DNA of 13,069 nt from CAYVQU01 sp964453155 (GTDB lineage Bacteria; Chloroflexota; Anaerolineae; Anaerolineales; UBA11858), in the NCBI GenBank assembly GCA_964453155.1, contig CAYVQU010000155.1, positions 1-13,069 of the forward strand, read 5' to 3'. This document shows positions 6,905 to 13,037 of this stretch, piece after piece (positions within the stretch are counted from its first letter, which is position 1; every line of letters starts with the position of its first letter). Position numbers and translations under genes: made by a program. The notes under the pieces were generated by a model that saw nothing but the letters and a program-made list of their open reading frames with translations, was not told the DNA's origin and did not search any database.

Positions 6905-8035
6905 TTAAATTTCTTTGATTACCAGTCCCTGTCTCGAAATTATCGGTTGATAGATTTGAGCTTCATCTAAGCCAGCCGCGACGATAGTCTTTTCCCAGGC
7001 GGCTTTGACCGCTACCAGGTTCTCAGGATGGGCGATCGCGAAGACTGAGCCGCCGCTGCCGGCCCCGGTTAGTTTGGCCCCCAAGGCCCCATTCGCCAGG
7101 GCGGCTTTAATGAGTAAGTTATTGGCTTCCCCCGCGCCATCAACGAAACCGCAGTAGGTCATCATATTGTCAACCGCGGTGTGGTTTTGGTTCATCAGTG
7201 CCCCAAAAGTTTCCCAATCTTTTTGCAGCAGCGCGATTTTGCCCCGCCAGGCTGTTTCATACGCCGACCGCATGAAATTAACCATGGGGGGGGCTTCGCC
7301 ACCTGTATCGACCCAGTTATCATGCTCTTCAACATAGCGCGGCCGCATCCGGCCGTGAACGTCACCTGAGTCATGCTTGACCCCGCTCGAAACCGCGATC
7401 AGCGGGAATTCGTCCACCCATGGGTCCAGGCGCTCGTAGGTTGTGTAGGGTTCGGCGTGGAGCATTTTTTGATGGAGTTTATCCCGGTAATCGAGGTAAG
7501 CGATCCCGCCAAAGAGGGGCACATAGCGATCGGCGTAGCCGGCAGTGATCCCCAGTTCTTTGGCTTCCACCCGTTGAGTCAATTCAGCCAAGACGTAGTC
7601 GTTATGGATTTGGGGATCGAGATCATAAAGCACCCGCAGCGCGCCTAATGTGAGGATCACAAACAAGGAAGAACCCCCCAATCCTGATTGGCGGGGAACC
7701 TCGGTCCAGGTGGTAATCTTGATCCCCTGAGATGCAATTTTCTCTTGTAATTCAAGACTGTAACGATGCAGGCGGTTGAGCGCCCCTTTTACTAAATCCA
7801 AAGTTCCGGTATACGGTAGGGGAATTTGGTCGAGTTCATATTCTTCGCGGCATTCTACTTCCCAACCATTCGCGGTTTTTTCTAATTGTTCGACAAATAT
7901 CTTTTTGGCCGGTTCGACCTTGGCATGGGCGTAAAGATTGACGGCGGCCGAAATCGTGGCGAAGTCGCCTTCATTGGCATCGGAGGGGTTGCCCAATACG
8001 TTGATCCGGGCGGGAGCGGTGAGTTTGTATTTCAT
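6905..8035 (-). CDS. GHMP-family sugar kinase (glucuronokinase-like)
   Basis: This 376-residue kinase of the galactokinase/homoserine/mevalonate superfamily phosphorylates a small hydroxylated substrate using ATP. The three family motifs are present: motif 1 at residues 8-18 with PARINVLGNPSD, motif 2 PRQSGLGGSS at 114-123 (phosphate-binding loop), and motif 3 KLTGAGSGGSVFAI at 321-334. D169 in AGYADRY is a candidate catalytic base. The GNPSD form of motif 1 is reminiscent of plant-type glucuronokinase and heptose kinases rather than galactokinase (GEHTDY). With the nucleotidyltransferase downstream it would supply a sugar-1-phosphate. ATG at 8035 is preferred over the upstream one at 8083 because AAAGGA lies just ahead and the family motif starts near its N-terminus. 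Substrate assignment is uncertain. Confidence 0.78.
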   Translation of the reverse strand: MKYKLTAPARINVLGNPSDANEGDFATISAAVNLYAHAKVEPAKKIFVEQLEKTANGWEVECREEYELDQIPLPYTGTLDLVKGALNRLHRYSLELQEKIASQGIKITTWTEVPRQSGLGGSSLFVILTLGALRVLYDLDPQIHNDYVLAELTQRVEAKELGITAGYADRYVPLFGGIAYLDYRDKLHQKMLHAEPYTTYERLDPWVDEFPLIAVSSGVKHDSGDVHGRMRPRYVEEHDNWVDTGGEAPPMVNFMRSAYETAWRGKIALLQKDWETFGALMNQNHTAVDNMMTYCGFVDGAGEANNLLIKAALANGALGAKLTGAGSGGSVFAIAHPENLVAVKAAWEKTIVAAGLDEAQIYQPIISRQGLVIKEI

Positions 8036-8110
8036 ATTTCCTTTATCAGGACTAGTAATGCTTAGGAAACCATCAGGTCTCAAGCCAGTAAGTCCTACCT
8101 TGATTTGCGC

Positions 8111-8144
8111 AAAAAAAGCGACGCACCTTGACGATGCGTCGCTT
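8111..8144 (-). terminator. Rho-independent terminator upstream of the GHMP kinase
   Basis: AAGCGACGCA (8116-8125) and TGCGTCGCTT (8135-8144) form a perfect ten-base stem with a nine-base loop. On the minus strand it is followed by seven Ts (8117-8111). It would end transcripts coming from the oxidoreductase operon and isolate the kinase, whose start lies about 76 bases further on. It could also act as an attenuator in a longer transcript. Confidence 0.75.
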
Positions 8145-8188
8145 GCGGTGACTTACGAATTATACACTTTTTCTGGAAAATTGACGCG

Positions 8189-8476
8189 GCACCCTTCGAT
8201 ACGTAGGGCAATCGCATGTTCATAAAAACAAGGCGACTGAAGTCGCAGCAACTGGCGCATATGCGCTGGCAAAACCTGCCTTCGCAGGTTGTAATTCAGT
8301 CGCCGAAGGGCGACTTCGCAGTTGTCGGTGCAGTTTTAACTGCCGTTTAAAGTTACATGCGATTGCCCTACTTCGATACGCTCTAATGATTTCGTAAAAA
8401 TCGAAGCCTCCTGAGTAGTACTGAACAACCTGAAGACTGTATCGAAGCGGTGTCCTGAGCTTGTCGAAGGGGGTGC
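8189..8476. repeat. Older intergenic repeat carrying the MITE
   Basis: GCACCCTTCGA (8189-8199) and TCGAAGGGGGTGC (8464-8476) are near-inverted ends. Between them on the right side lie GTATCGAAGCGGTG and TCCTGAGCTTGTCGAAGG, a type of sequence often seen as dispersed intergenic repeats in environmental bacteria (recalled, not searched). The MITE at 8203-8371 interrupts it; without the MITE the left part would read CCCTTCGATACGCTC. Confidence 0.45.
8203..8371. mobile_element. 169-bp MITE-like element with 17-bp TIRs
   Basis: GTAGGGCAATCGCATGT at 8203-8219 is exactly mirrored at 8355-8371. The flanks carry an 8-base direct repeat, TTCGATAC, at 8195-8202 and 8372-8379, as a target duplication would. 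No transposase is encoded. The interior is strongly self-complementary: GGCGACTGAA pairs with TTCAGTCGCC, AACCTGC with GCAGGTT, plus GCGCATATGCGC. It is a non-autonomous element presumably moved by a transposase elsewhere in the genome. The family is not assigned; 8-base duplications occur in several IS families. Confidence 0.8.
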
Positions 8477-8545
8477 GGCTGCTACTCAAGATGCTGCTCC
8501 GAGGGAACGTTACCTTTAACGTTCAAAAGGCTGAGACTTCATCGA

Positions 8546-9106
8546 TCAAGCAGCTATCATTTTTAGTACATTTTGAGCAAAATCAGCCCCCTGCTGAAGG
8601 GCTCTGAAGTTGGCCGGTAAAAGTCTCTTATGCCGTTCAGGAAGATGATCTTCCAACGCCTGTTTGACCGCGGCGAGCGGAATCAATGGTCGGGCGGTGA
8701 CCATCGCACCCATCGCGACCATGTTTGCTAACCGCATATTGCCTAGTTTTTCAGCGATCTCGTTGGCCGGAATGTGGATGGCGTCGATTTCTTCCCGTTC
8801 AACTTCGCGGTTGATGAGGGAGGCATTGGCGACCATCAATCCACCGGGTTGGATCATGTATTCATACTTGTCGAGGGAGGGCAGGTTGAGGGCCAACACA
8901 ATCGTTGGGTTGCGGACGATGGGAGAGCCAATTTCTTCATCCGAGATGACGACGGTGCAGTTGGCAGTTCCACCGCGCATTTCCGGCCCATAAGATGGGA
9001 TCCAGGTGACGTGCTTGCCCGCATCGAGGGCCGCGTAGGCCAACACTTGACCTGCAAAAAGGGTGCCCTGACCGCCAAATCCAGAAACAATGACAGAGGT
9101 TTCCAT
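8546..9106 (-). CDS. 2-oxoacid:ferredoxin oxidoreductase, gamma subunit
   Basis: This 186-residue gamma subunit of a thiamine-diphosphate 2-oxoacid:ferredoxin oxidoreductase belongs to the complex that converts a 2-oxoacid and CoA to acyl-CoA and CO2 and reduces ferredoxin. It shows the family N-terminus GFGGQGTLFAGQ (about residues 9-20), a glycine-rich loop, and SYGPEMRGGTANC at 38-50. Length is typical of a separate gamma chain. ATG at 9106 follows the beta gene stop by nine bases, with AGGAG six bases before the ATG, so the subunits are translationally coupled or nearly so. It is the last gene of the operon; roughly 400 bases of repeats precede the terminator at 8111-8144. Confidence 0.9.
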   Translation of the reverse strand: METSVIVSGFGGQGTLFAGQVLAYAALDAGKHVTWIPSYGPEMRGGTANCTVVISDEEIGSPIVRNPTIVLALNLPSLDKYEYMIQPGGLMVANASLINREVEREEIDAIHIPANEIAEKLGNMRLANMVAMGAMVTARPLIPLAAVKQALEDHLPERHKRLLPANFRALQQGADFAQNVLKMIAA

Positions 9107-9115
9107 GTTTAGCTC

Positions 9116-9895
9116 CTATACCTTGATCTCGGCAACTTCGGGCCGGACTTTGTAATCACCCAAGGGAAAAACGGGGACCATATGGTCAGCGACGAAATCC
9201 ATGGCCTCAATTGGGGTGACTTTCCAGTTGGTGGGGCAGGTTGAGAGTAATTCAACCATTGAGAACCCCAAACCGCGTTCCTGGGTTTCGAATGCCATCC
9301 GAATGGCTTTCTTGGCCTTGCGAATTTCGGCTGGTTTATGCAAACTACGCCGAACAATGTATCCTGCCCCGTCCATGGTGGAGAGCATTTCGGCCATCCG
9401 GATGGGGAACCCGGCCAGTTCAACATCGCGGCCCAGCGGGGATGAGGTGGTTTTCATACCCGGTAAGGTGGTGGGGGCCATCTGACCCCCGGTCATCCCG
9501 TAGATGGCGTTGTTAATGAAGATGGTGGTGATATTTTCGCCGCGGGCGGCCACATGCATGATTTCGGCCATCCCAATGGAAGCCAGGTCACCGTCCCCCT
9601 GGTAGGTGAAAACCGGGCTGTTAGGTTGAACCCGTTTGATCCCGGTTGCCATCGCGGGGGCGCGACCGTGGGCGGCTTCGACAAAGTCACAGTTGAAGTA
9701 GTTGTAGGCAAACACCGAACAGCCGACGGGGGCCACACCAATGGTGCGCTCGCGAATCCCCATCTCGTCCATCACTTCGGCAATCAGTCGGTGAGCAATC
9801 CCGTGGGTGCAACCTGGGCAATAGTGGGTGTGGATCGTTGTTAGGGATTCAGGGCGATCATATACAAGTTGGTCAGTAATTTTTTCAACAACCAT
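9116..9895 (-). CDS. 2-oxoacid:ferredoxin oxidoreductase, beta subunit (TPP-binding)
   Basis: This 259-residue beta subunit binds thiamine diphosphate and an iron-sulfur cluster. The N-terminal CPGC (26-29) and C59 in PVGCSVF are candidate cluster ligands. The TPP motif runs from YQGDGDLASIG (98-108, GDG at 100-102) to INNAIYGMTGGQ (127-138). The start chosen is ATG at 9895, which overlaps the alpha stop as TAATG with GGGAGA just upstream. The ATG at 9937 would add 14 residues inside the alpha gene and was rejected. The tight overlap indicates translational coupling with alpha. By family knowledge it partners with the alpha, gamma and ferredoxin-type subunits encoded beside it. Confidence 0.9.
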   Translation of the reverse strand: MVVEKITDQLVYDRPESLTTIHTHYCPGCTHGIAHRLIAEVMDEMGIRERTIGVAPVGCSVFAYNYFNCDFVEAAHGRAPAMATGIKRVQPNSPVFTYQGDGDLASIGMAEIMHVAARGENITTIFINNAIYGMTGGQMAPTTLPGMKTTSSPLGRDVELAGFPIRMAEMLSTMDGAGYIVRRSLHKPAEIRKAKKAIRMAFETQERGLGFSMVELLSTCPTNWKVTPIEAMDFVADHMVPVFPLGDYKVRPEVAEIKV

Positions 9896-11028
9896 TACAT
9901 CTCTCCCAATATGCGCTCTTCGAGCCGTTCGAGCCATTGGACTCGGTCAAGGTCTTCCAATTCTTCCGCCGATTCATCGGCGACGGCCACTCGCCGAATT
10001 TCATCCAAGATTTCATCGGGAAAGGGGGTTACCCCTCCCATCCGGCCGTAAAATTCAACCGGGGTCCGGCCTTGGACTGCGGCTTTGACATCTTCGAGCA
10101 TCATGCCCGAATTCATCTCGACGACCAGAATGCGTTTGACTTTCTTCGAGATGGCCGCGATTTCATTTTTCGGGAAGGGGGCCAGCGTAATGGGGCGGAA
10201 TAGCCCGACTTTGATGCCTGCGGCGCGCGCCTCCCGTACCGCAGATGAAGCCACCCGGCCGGCAGTACCAAACCCGATCACCGCGATTTCGGCGTCGTCC
10301 ATATCAGCTTCCTGATACCGGACTTCGTTCTTTTCAATTTCCAACCAGCGTTTCAGGAGGCGAATATTGGTCACTTCCTCATCGGCCGGATCAATATAAA
10401 TTGAAGTGAGAATGTTCGGATCGCGGTCTTTGGCACCGGTTACGGCCCAATTGGGGGCGCGTTTAGGTAGTTCTCGCATCGGGGGGAGTTCAGCCGGTTC
10501 CATCATTTGGCCGATATTGCCATCGACGATGACGAACACGACTGAACGGTATTTCTCGGCCAAATCAAAGGCCAGGACGATCATGTCAATGGCTTCCTGA
10601 ACACCAGCCGGTGCTAACACGAGGGGGAAGAAATCGCCGTGTCCGCCGCCTTTGGTCATTTGGAAGTAATCACCTTGGGCGGGGGCAATATTGCCCAGTC
10701 CCGGACCACCGCGCATCACGTTAACGACTACGGCGGGCACCTCGGTCCCCGCGATGTAGGAAATGCCTTCCATTTTCAGGCTGATACCGGGACTGGAGGA
10801 CGCCGTCATGGTCCGTTTACCGGTACAAGCTGCACCATAAACCATGTTGATGGCTGCAACTTCGCTTTCAGCTTGGACGAAAGCGCGCCCCAGCTCGGGC
10901 ATCCGCTTGGACATGTATTCGAGAAATTCGGTTGAGGGGGTAATCGGATAGCCAAAAAAACCTTCGACCCCGGCTCTTACTGCTGCCTCGGCGAAGGCTT
11001 CGTTACCCTTTAGCAATTGCTTTGCCAC
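9895..11028 (-). CDS. vorB: 2-oxoacid:ferredoxin oxidoreductase, alpha subunit (VorB type)
   Basis: This 377-residue alpha subunit holds the pyrimidine-binding domain of the TPP enzyme. Motifs visible are GYPITPSTE (26-34), the QAESEVAAINMVYGAA stretch (52-67), SSSPGISLKMEG (77-88), and MRGGPGLG (105-112). The C-terminal third includes a transketolase C-like domain (AVIGFGTAGRVASSA) and ends with an acidic tail. The close match to the VorB family suggests 3-methyl-2-oxobutanoate (2-ketoisovalerate) as substrate, linking branched-chain amino acids to acyl-CoA and ferredoxin. The related KorA (2-oxoglutarate) family cannot be excluded by eye. GTG at 11028 has AGGAGG eight bases upstream. A 100-base gap separates it from the ferredoxin-type gene upstream. 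Confidence 0.88.
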   Translation of the reverse strand: MAKQLLKGNEAFAEAAVRAGVEGFFGYPITPSTEFLEYMSKRMPELGRAFVQAESEVAAINMVYGAACTGKRTMTASSSPGISLKMEGISYIAGTEVPAVVVNVMRGGPGLGNIAPAQGDYFQMTKGGGHGDFFPLVLAPAGVQEAIDMIVLAFDLAEKYRSVVFVIVDGNIGQMMEPAELPPMRELPKRAPNWAVTGAKDRDPNILTSIYIDPADEEVTNIRLLKRWLEIEKNEVRYQEADMDDAEIAVIGFGTAGRVASSAVREARAAGIKVGLFRPITLAPFPKNEIAAISKKVKRILVVEMNSGMMLEDVKAAVQGRTPVEFYGRMGGVTPFPDEILDEIRRVAVADESAEELEDLDRVQWLERLEERILGEM

Positions 11029-11128
11029 GTTTCAAACCTCCTAAGGATTGAAATAATTAGGTTCCCCAGTATGGATTGTAATATGGTGATGAGATAGGTC
11101 ATTGGAGATTAGCGATTGGCGACGAGGT

Positions 11129-11371
11129 TTAAACAGTCGCCGGGACTTTCTTTTTGGCTTCGCGATAGACGGTGATCGCCGCATCAGGACAGACGATAGA
11201 ACAGATCGCGCACCCGGTACACCCTTCAGATATTAAGTAGGCCGGGTGATAGCCTTTGGGGGTCAACCGATCCATGTCGAGGGCTAAGACGTCTTTGGGG
11301 CAGGCCGCCACACATAAAGAACAGCCCTTGCAATGGTATTCGTTGACTTCGATCCAACCTTTAGCGGGCAT
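11129..11371 (-). CDS. 2-oxoacid:ferredoxin oxidoreductase, ferredoxin-type (delta) subunit
   Basis: This 80-residue protein has two [4Fe-4S] motifs. The first is CKGCSLCVAACP (CxxCxxCxxxCP) at about residues 14-25; the second is CTGCAICSIVCP at about 50-61. It passes electrons from the TPP catalytic subunits to external ferredoxin. Position as first gene of the four-gene minus operon (delta-alpha-beta-gamma) agrees with the VorDBAC/KorDABC order. ATG at 11371 has AAAGGAGAGG just upstream. The 100 bases between it and vorB hold no gene; the sequence around 11100-11125 resembles low-complexity intergenic repeat. Confidence 0.88.
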   Translation of the reverse strand: MPAKGWIEVNEYHCKGCSLCVAACPKDVLALDMDRLTPKGYHPAYLISEGCTGCAICSIVCPDAAITVYREAKKKVPATV

Positions 11372-11658
11372 TGAGCCTCTCCTTTAGATTGTACGGTCGA
11401 TGTTTTGAGTCAAATCCGCTAAAATGCCGCACAACCTGGGCAGATTTCGGTGAAAGATCGTTTTCTGTGGGCGTACTTACCGAAATTTGCGATAGATATG
11501 ATGTTATAAACCATAAAACACCGGGCTTCACCAAGAGTTGTGGAACCTCGGATTACGAAATTCGTATTACGAATATCGTAACAATAACCGCAGTCAAAGG
11601 GTAGTTACAACCGTCATAAAACCGGGATTTGATAAATGACAAAGCTCCCTTTTTCTGG
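11372..11658. other. Divergent intergenic region, no gene seen
   Basis: About 290 bases lie between the ferredoxin-type gene and the rplU promoter. An open frame at 11371-11604 has no family resemblance and no proper ribosome binding site. The stretch 11551-11580 is rich in short ATTACGAA/ATTCGTA inverted units, a possible repeat remnant or operator. A promoter for the minus-strand operon must lie here, but I cannot place it with confidence: on the minus strand TTGACT (11415-11410) sits only 14 bases before TACAAT. Confidence 0.5.
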
Positions 11659-11687
11659 TTGACAATTAAACCTGACCTCAGTATAAT
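11659..11687 (+). promoter_or_regulatory. Consensus sigma70 promoter for rplU-rpmA-rpmE
   Basis: TTGACA at 11659-11664 and TATAAT at 11682-11687 are both exact consensus, separated by 17 bases. Transcription would start near 11694, leaving a leader of about 120 bases before rplU. This fits a highly expressed ribosomal protein operon. Confidence 0.9.
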
Positions 11688-11694
11688 TGCTCGG

Positions 11695-11798
11695 CCCCGG
11701 CAGAAGGTCGCTGGGGCAAGTGTTTGTACGACAAAAAAATAATCTAAATTCCAACTTCCCCGTCCCCTGGCGGTCGCACGCGAGGCGGTCGGTGAAGT
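11695..11798 (+). promoter_or_regulatory. Structured 5' leader of rplU, possible L21-type autoregulatory leader
   Basis: CCCCGGC (11695-11701) pairs with GCTGGGG (11710-11716). ACTTCCCCG (11754-11762) pairs with CGGTGAAGT (11790-11798) with one mismatch, enclosing a GC-rich loop that contains GGCGGTCG twice (11770-11777 and 11784-11791). The second hairpin ends seven bases before the rplU ribosome binding site. Leaders of rplU genes are known autoregulatory sites in some bacteria; membership in that RNA family is not shown here. Confidence 0.4.
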
Positions 11799-11815
11799 GA
11801 AGATTGGAGAAAAAA

Positions 11816-12130
11816 ATGTACGCTATTGTTGAAAGCGGCGGCAAGCAATATAAAGCCGTCCCTGGCACCACCATTGAGGTGGATCGCTTGCACATTGAAG
11901 AAGGCACTCAGTTGGACCTCGATCAGGTCTTTATGGTTGCCGATGACGAAAACTACCAAATTGGGACCCCCACTGTGAAGGGTGCCAGCGTCAAAGCTAC
12001 GGTAGTCGAGCATTTCAAAGGCCGGAAAATCCTGGTCTTCAAGTACAAATCAGGTAACAACTATCGCCGCAAACAAGGCCATCGCCAGCAGTACACGCGG
12101 CTCCAAATTGATGAAATCCTGGTGAAATAG
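11816..12130 (+). CDS. rplU: 50S ribosomal protein L21
   Basis: This 104-residue protein is L21 of the large ribosomal subunit, which binds 23S rRNA. It has the family N-terminus MYAIVESGGKQYK and the C-terminal basic RNA-binding part with FKYKSGNNYRRKQGHRQ, and normal length. ATG at 11816 is preferred over the in-frame TTG at 11804 because GGAGA lies six bases ahead of the ATG. It is followed by rpmA after ten bases. It is driven by the consensus promoter upstream and may be controlled through the structured leader. Confidence 0.97.
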   Translation: MYAIVESGGKQYKAVPGTTIEVDRLHIEEGTQLDLDQVFMVADDENYQIGTPTVKGASVKATVVEHFKGRKILVFKYKSGNNYRRKQGHRQQYTRLQIDEILVK

Positions 12131-12140
12131 GGAGCAGATC

Positions 12141-12398
12141 ATGGCACATAAAAAAGGTGGCGGTTCAAGCCGCAACGGTCGAGATAGTGAATCAAAACGC
12201 TTAGGCGTCAAAAAATTTGGCGGTGAAGTCGTTCGTTCTGGCAACATCATTGTGCGTCAGCGCGGTACCAAAATCAAACCAGGTCGCAATGTAGGCCTCG
12301 GTAAAGACTACACCATTTTCGCAACCATTGATGGGACCGTGTTATTCGAAACCGTCGGTGGTGGCCGCAAACGCGTCAGCGTTGTTCCGGCTGAATAG
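12141..12398 (+). CDS. rpmA: 50S ribosomal protein L27
   Basis: This 85-residue protein is L27, whose N-terminus reaches the peptidyl transferase centre. It starts MAHKKGGGSSRNGRDSESKR, the typical bacterial form. The start is directly MAHKKGG, so the Bacillota-type N-terminal propeptide removed by a cysteine protease is absent. ATG at 12141 has GGGAGCAG just upstream. It lies between rplU and the L31 fusion gene, replacing the usual rplU-rpmA-obg order. Confidence 0.97.
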   Translation: MAHKKGGGSSRNGRDSESKRLGVKKFGGEVVRSGNIIVRQRGTKIKPGRNVGLGKDYTIFATIDGTVLFETVGGGRKRVSVVPAE

Positions 12399-12408
12399 AA
12401 GGTTTATC

Positions 12409-12882
12409 ATGAAGAAAGACATTCATCCTAACTACTTTCCCGAGGCGACCGTAAGTTGCGCCTGTGGAAATTCCTGGAAGACCGGTTCCACGAAACCAGA
12501 AATCCGCACCGACGTATGCTACCAATGCCACCCCTTCTTTACAGGTGAGCAGCGTATCGTCGATACCGAGGGTCAGGTTGACCGCTTCTACAAGAAACTT
12601 CAGGCCCGTGAAGATTACATTGCGGACCAGGAAGCCAAAGCTGCCGCTCAGATTTCTCCCGAGCGCCCCTTGACCGACCTCGGTCTAACCAAACGGGTTT
12701 TGGGTATCCTTGAAGGCGCCGAAATGACCAATGTTGGTCATGTGATGACTGCGCTTGAAAAAGGCGAAGCTGCCCTATTGAACCTTGACGGGTTCGGTCG
12801 AAAATCACTGGCCGATATCAAGAAGGGTCTCCGCAAATTTGGGTACGAAATTCCTGAAGCTGCCGAAGAGATCACTGTCTAA
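12409..12882 (+). CDS. rpmE: Ribosomal protein L31 fused to an RNA polymerase alpha-CTD-like domain
   Basis: The gene encodes 157 residues against about 66-80 for ordinary L31. Residues 1-65 are a zinc-type L31: MKKDIHPNY, cysteines C17, C19, C37 and C40, and HPFFTGEQ. Residues 66-86 form a charged linker. Residues 87-148 align without gaps to the RNA polymerase alpha C-terminal domain: LTDLGLTKR, two helix-hairpin-helix-like turns, and GFGRKSLADIKKGL against E. coli LGKKSLTEIKDVL. R96, G130, K132 and S133 match alpha R265, G296, K298 and S299; N268 is a glycine (G99) here. ATG at 12409 is chosen because the L31 N-terminus begins there; the frame is open upstream to 12328 inside rpmA. Spacing from rpmA is ten bases. 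Ribosomal function is secure; the added domain's role is unknown. Confidence 0.9.
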   Translation: MKKDIHPNYFPEATVSCACGNSWKTGSTKPEIRTDVCYQCHPFFTGEQRIVDTEGQVDRFYKKLQAREDYIADQEAKAAAQISPERPLTDLGLTKRVLGILEGAEMTNVGHVMTALEKGEAALLNLDGFGRKSLADIKKGLRKFGYEIPEAAEEITV

Positions 12883-12900
12883 ATTGAAACTGAATAACTG

Positions 12901-12932
12901 AAAACCGCTCTCAAATTGAGGGCGGTTTTTTT
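12901..12932 (+). terminator. Rho-independent terminator of the rplU-rpmA-rpmE operon
   Basis: AAAACCGCTCTC (12901-12912) pairs with GAGGGCGGTTTT (12918-12929) with one G-U pair and a five-base loop, followed by a run of seven Ts ending at 12932. It begins 18 bases after the L31 stop codon. Confidence 0.92.
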
Positions 12933-12960
12933 GTTAATTTAGATATCTTCCTGATAAAAT
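12931..12960 (+). promoter_or_regulatory. Possible promoter for the interrupted ORF at the right edge
   Basis: TTGTTA (12931-12936) and TAAAAT (12955-12960) are 18 bases apart and lie just after the operon terminator, ahead of the short ORF at 12972. The boxes are only partly consensus. Confidence 0.3.
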
Positions 12961-12971
12961 TGCGAGCATAA

Positions 12972-13037
12972 ATGGAAAAAATGACAATCACCTTTTCATT
13001 GAAAGGGAGTAATAACTATAGAGTCTATTCACAATAA
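12972..13037 (+). pseudogene. Start of an unidentified gene cut by the terminal repeat
   Basis: ATG at 12972 (or 12981, in frame, with GGA five bases upstream) opens MEKMTITFSLKGSNNY. The frame enters the repeat at 13020 and stops at TAA 13035-13037. It has a possible promoter upstream. With only 16 native codons visible, no product can be named, and it may not be a gene at all. Confidence 0.25.

Noticed and set aside
8220..8489. 89-residue minus-strand ORF
   Set aside because: It runs across the MITE and the older repeat; its sequence is explained by repeat DNA.
9896..9937. Longer start for the beta subunit
   Set aside because: The extra 14 residues lie inside vorB, while ATG at 9895 has a ribosome binding site and the classic TAATG overlap.
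11371..11604. 77-residue ORF in the divergent region
   Set aside because: No recognisable family or ribosome binding site, and it overlaps the likely promoter region of the minus-strand operon.
12328..12408. Longer start for the L31 fusion
   Set aside because: It overlaps rpmA in another frame, and the conserved L31 N-terminus begins at 12409.
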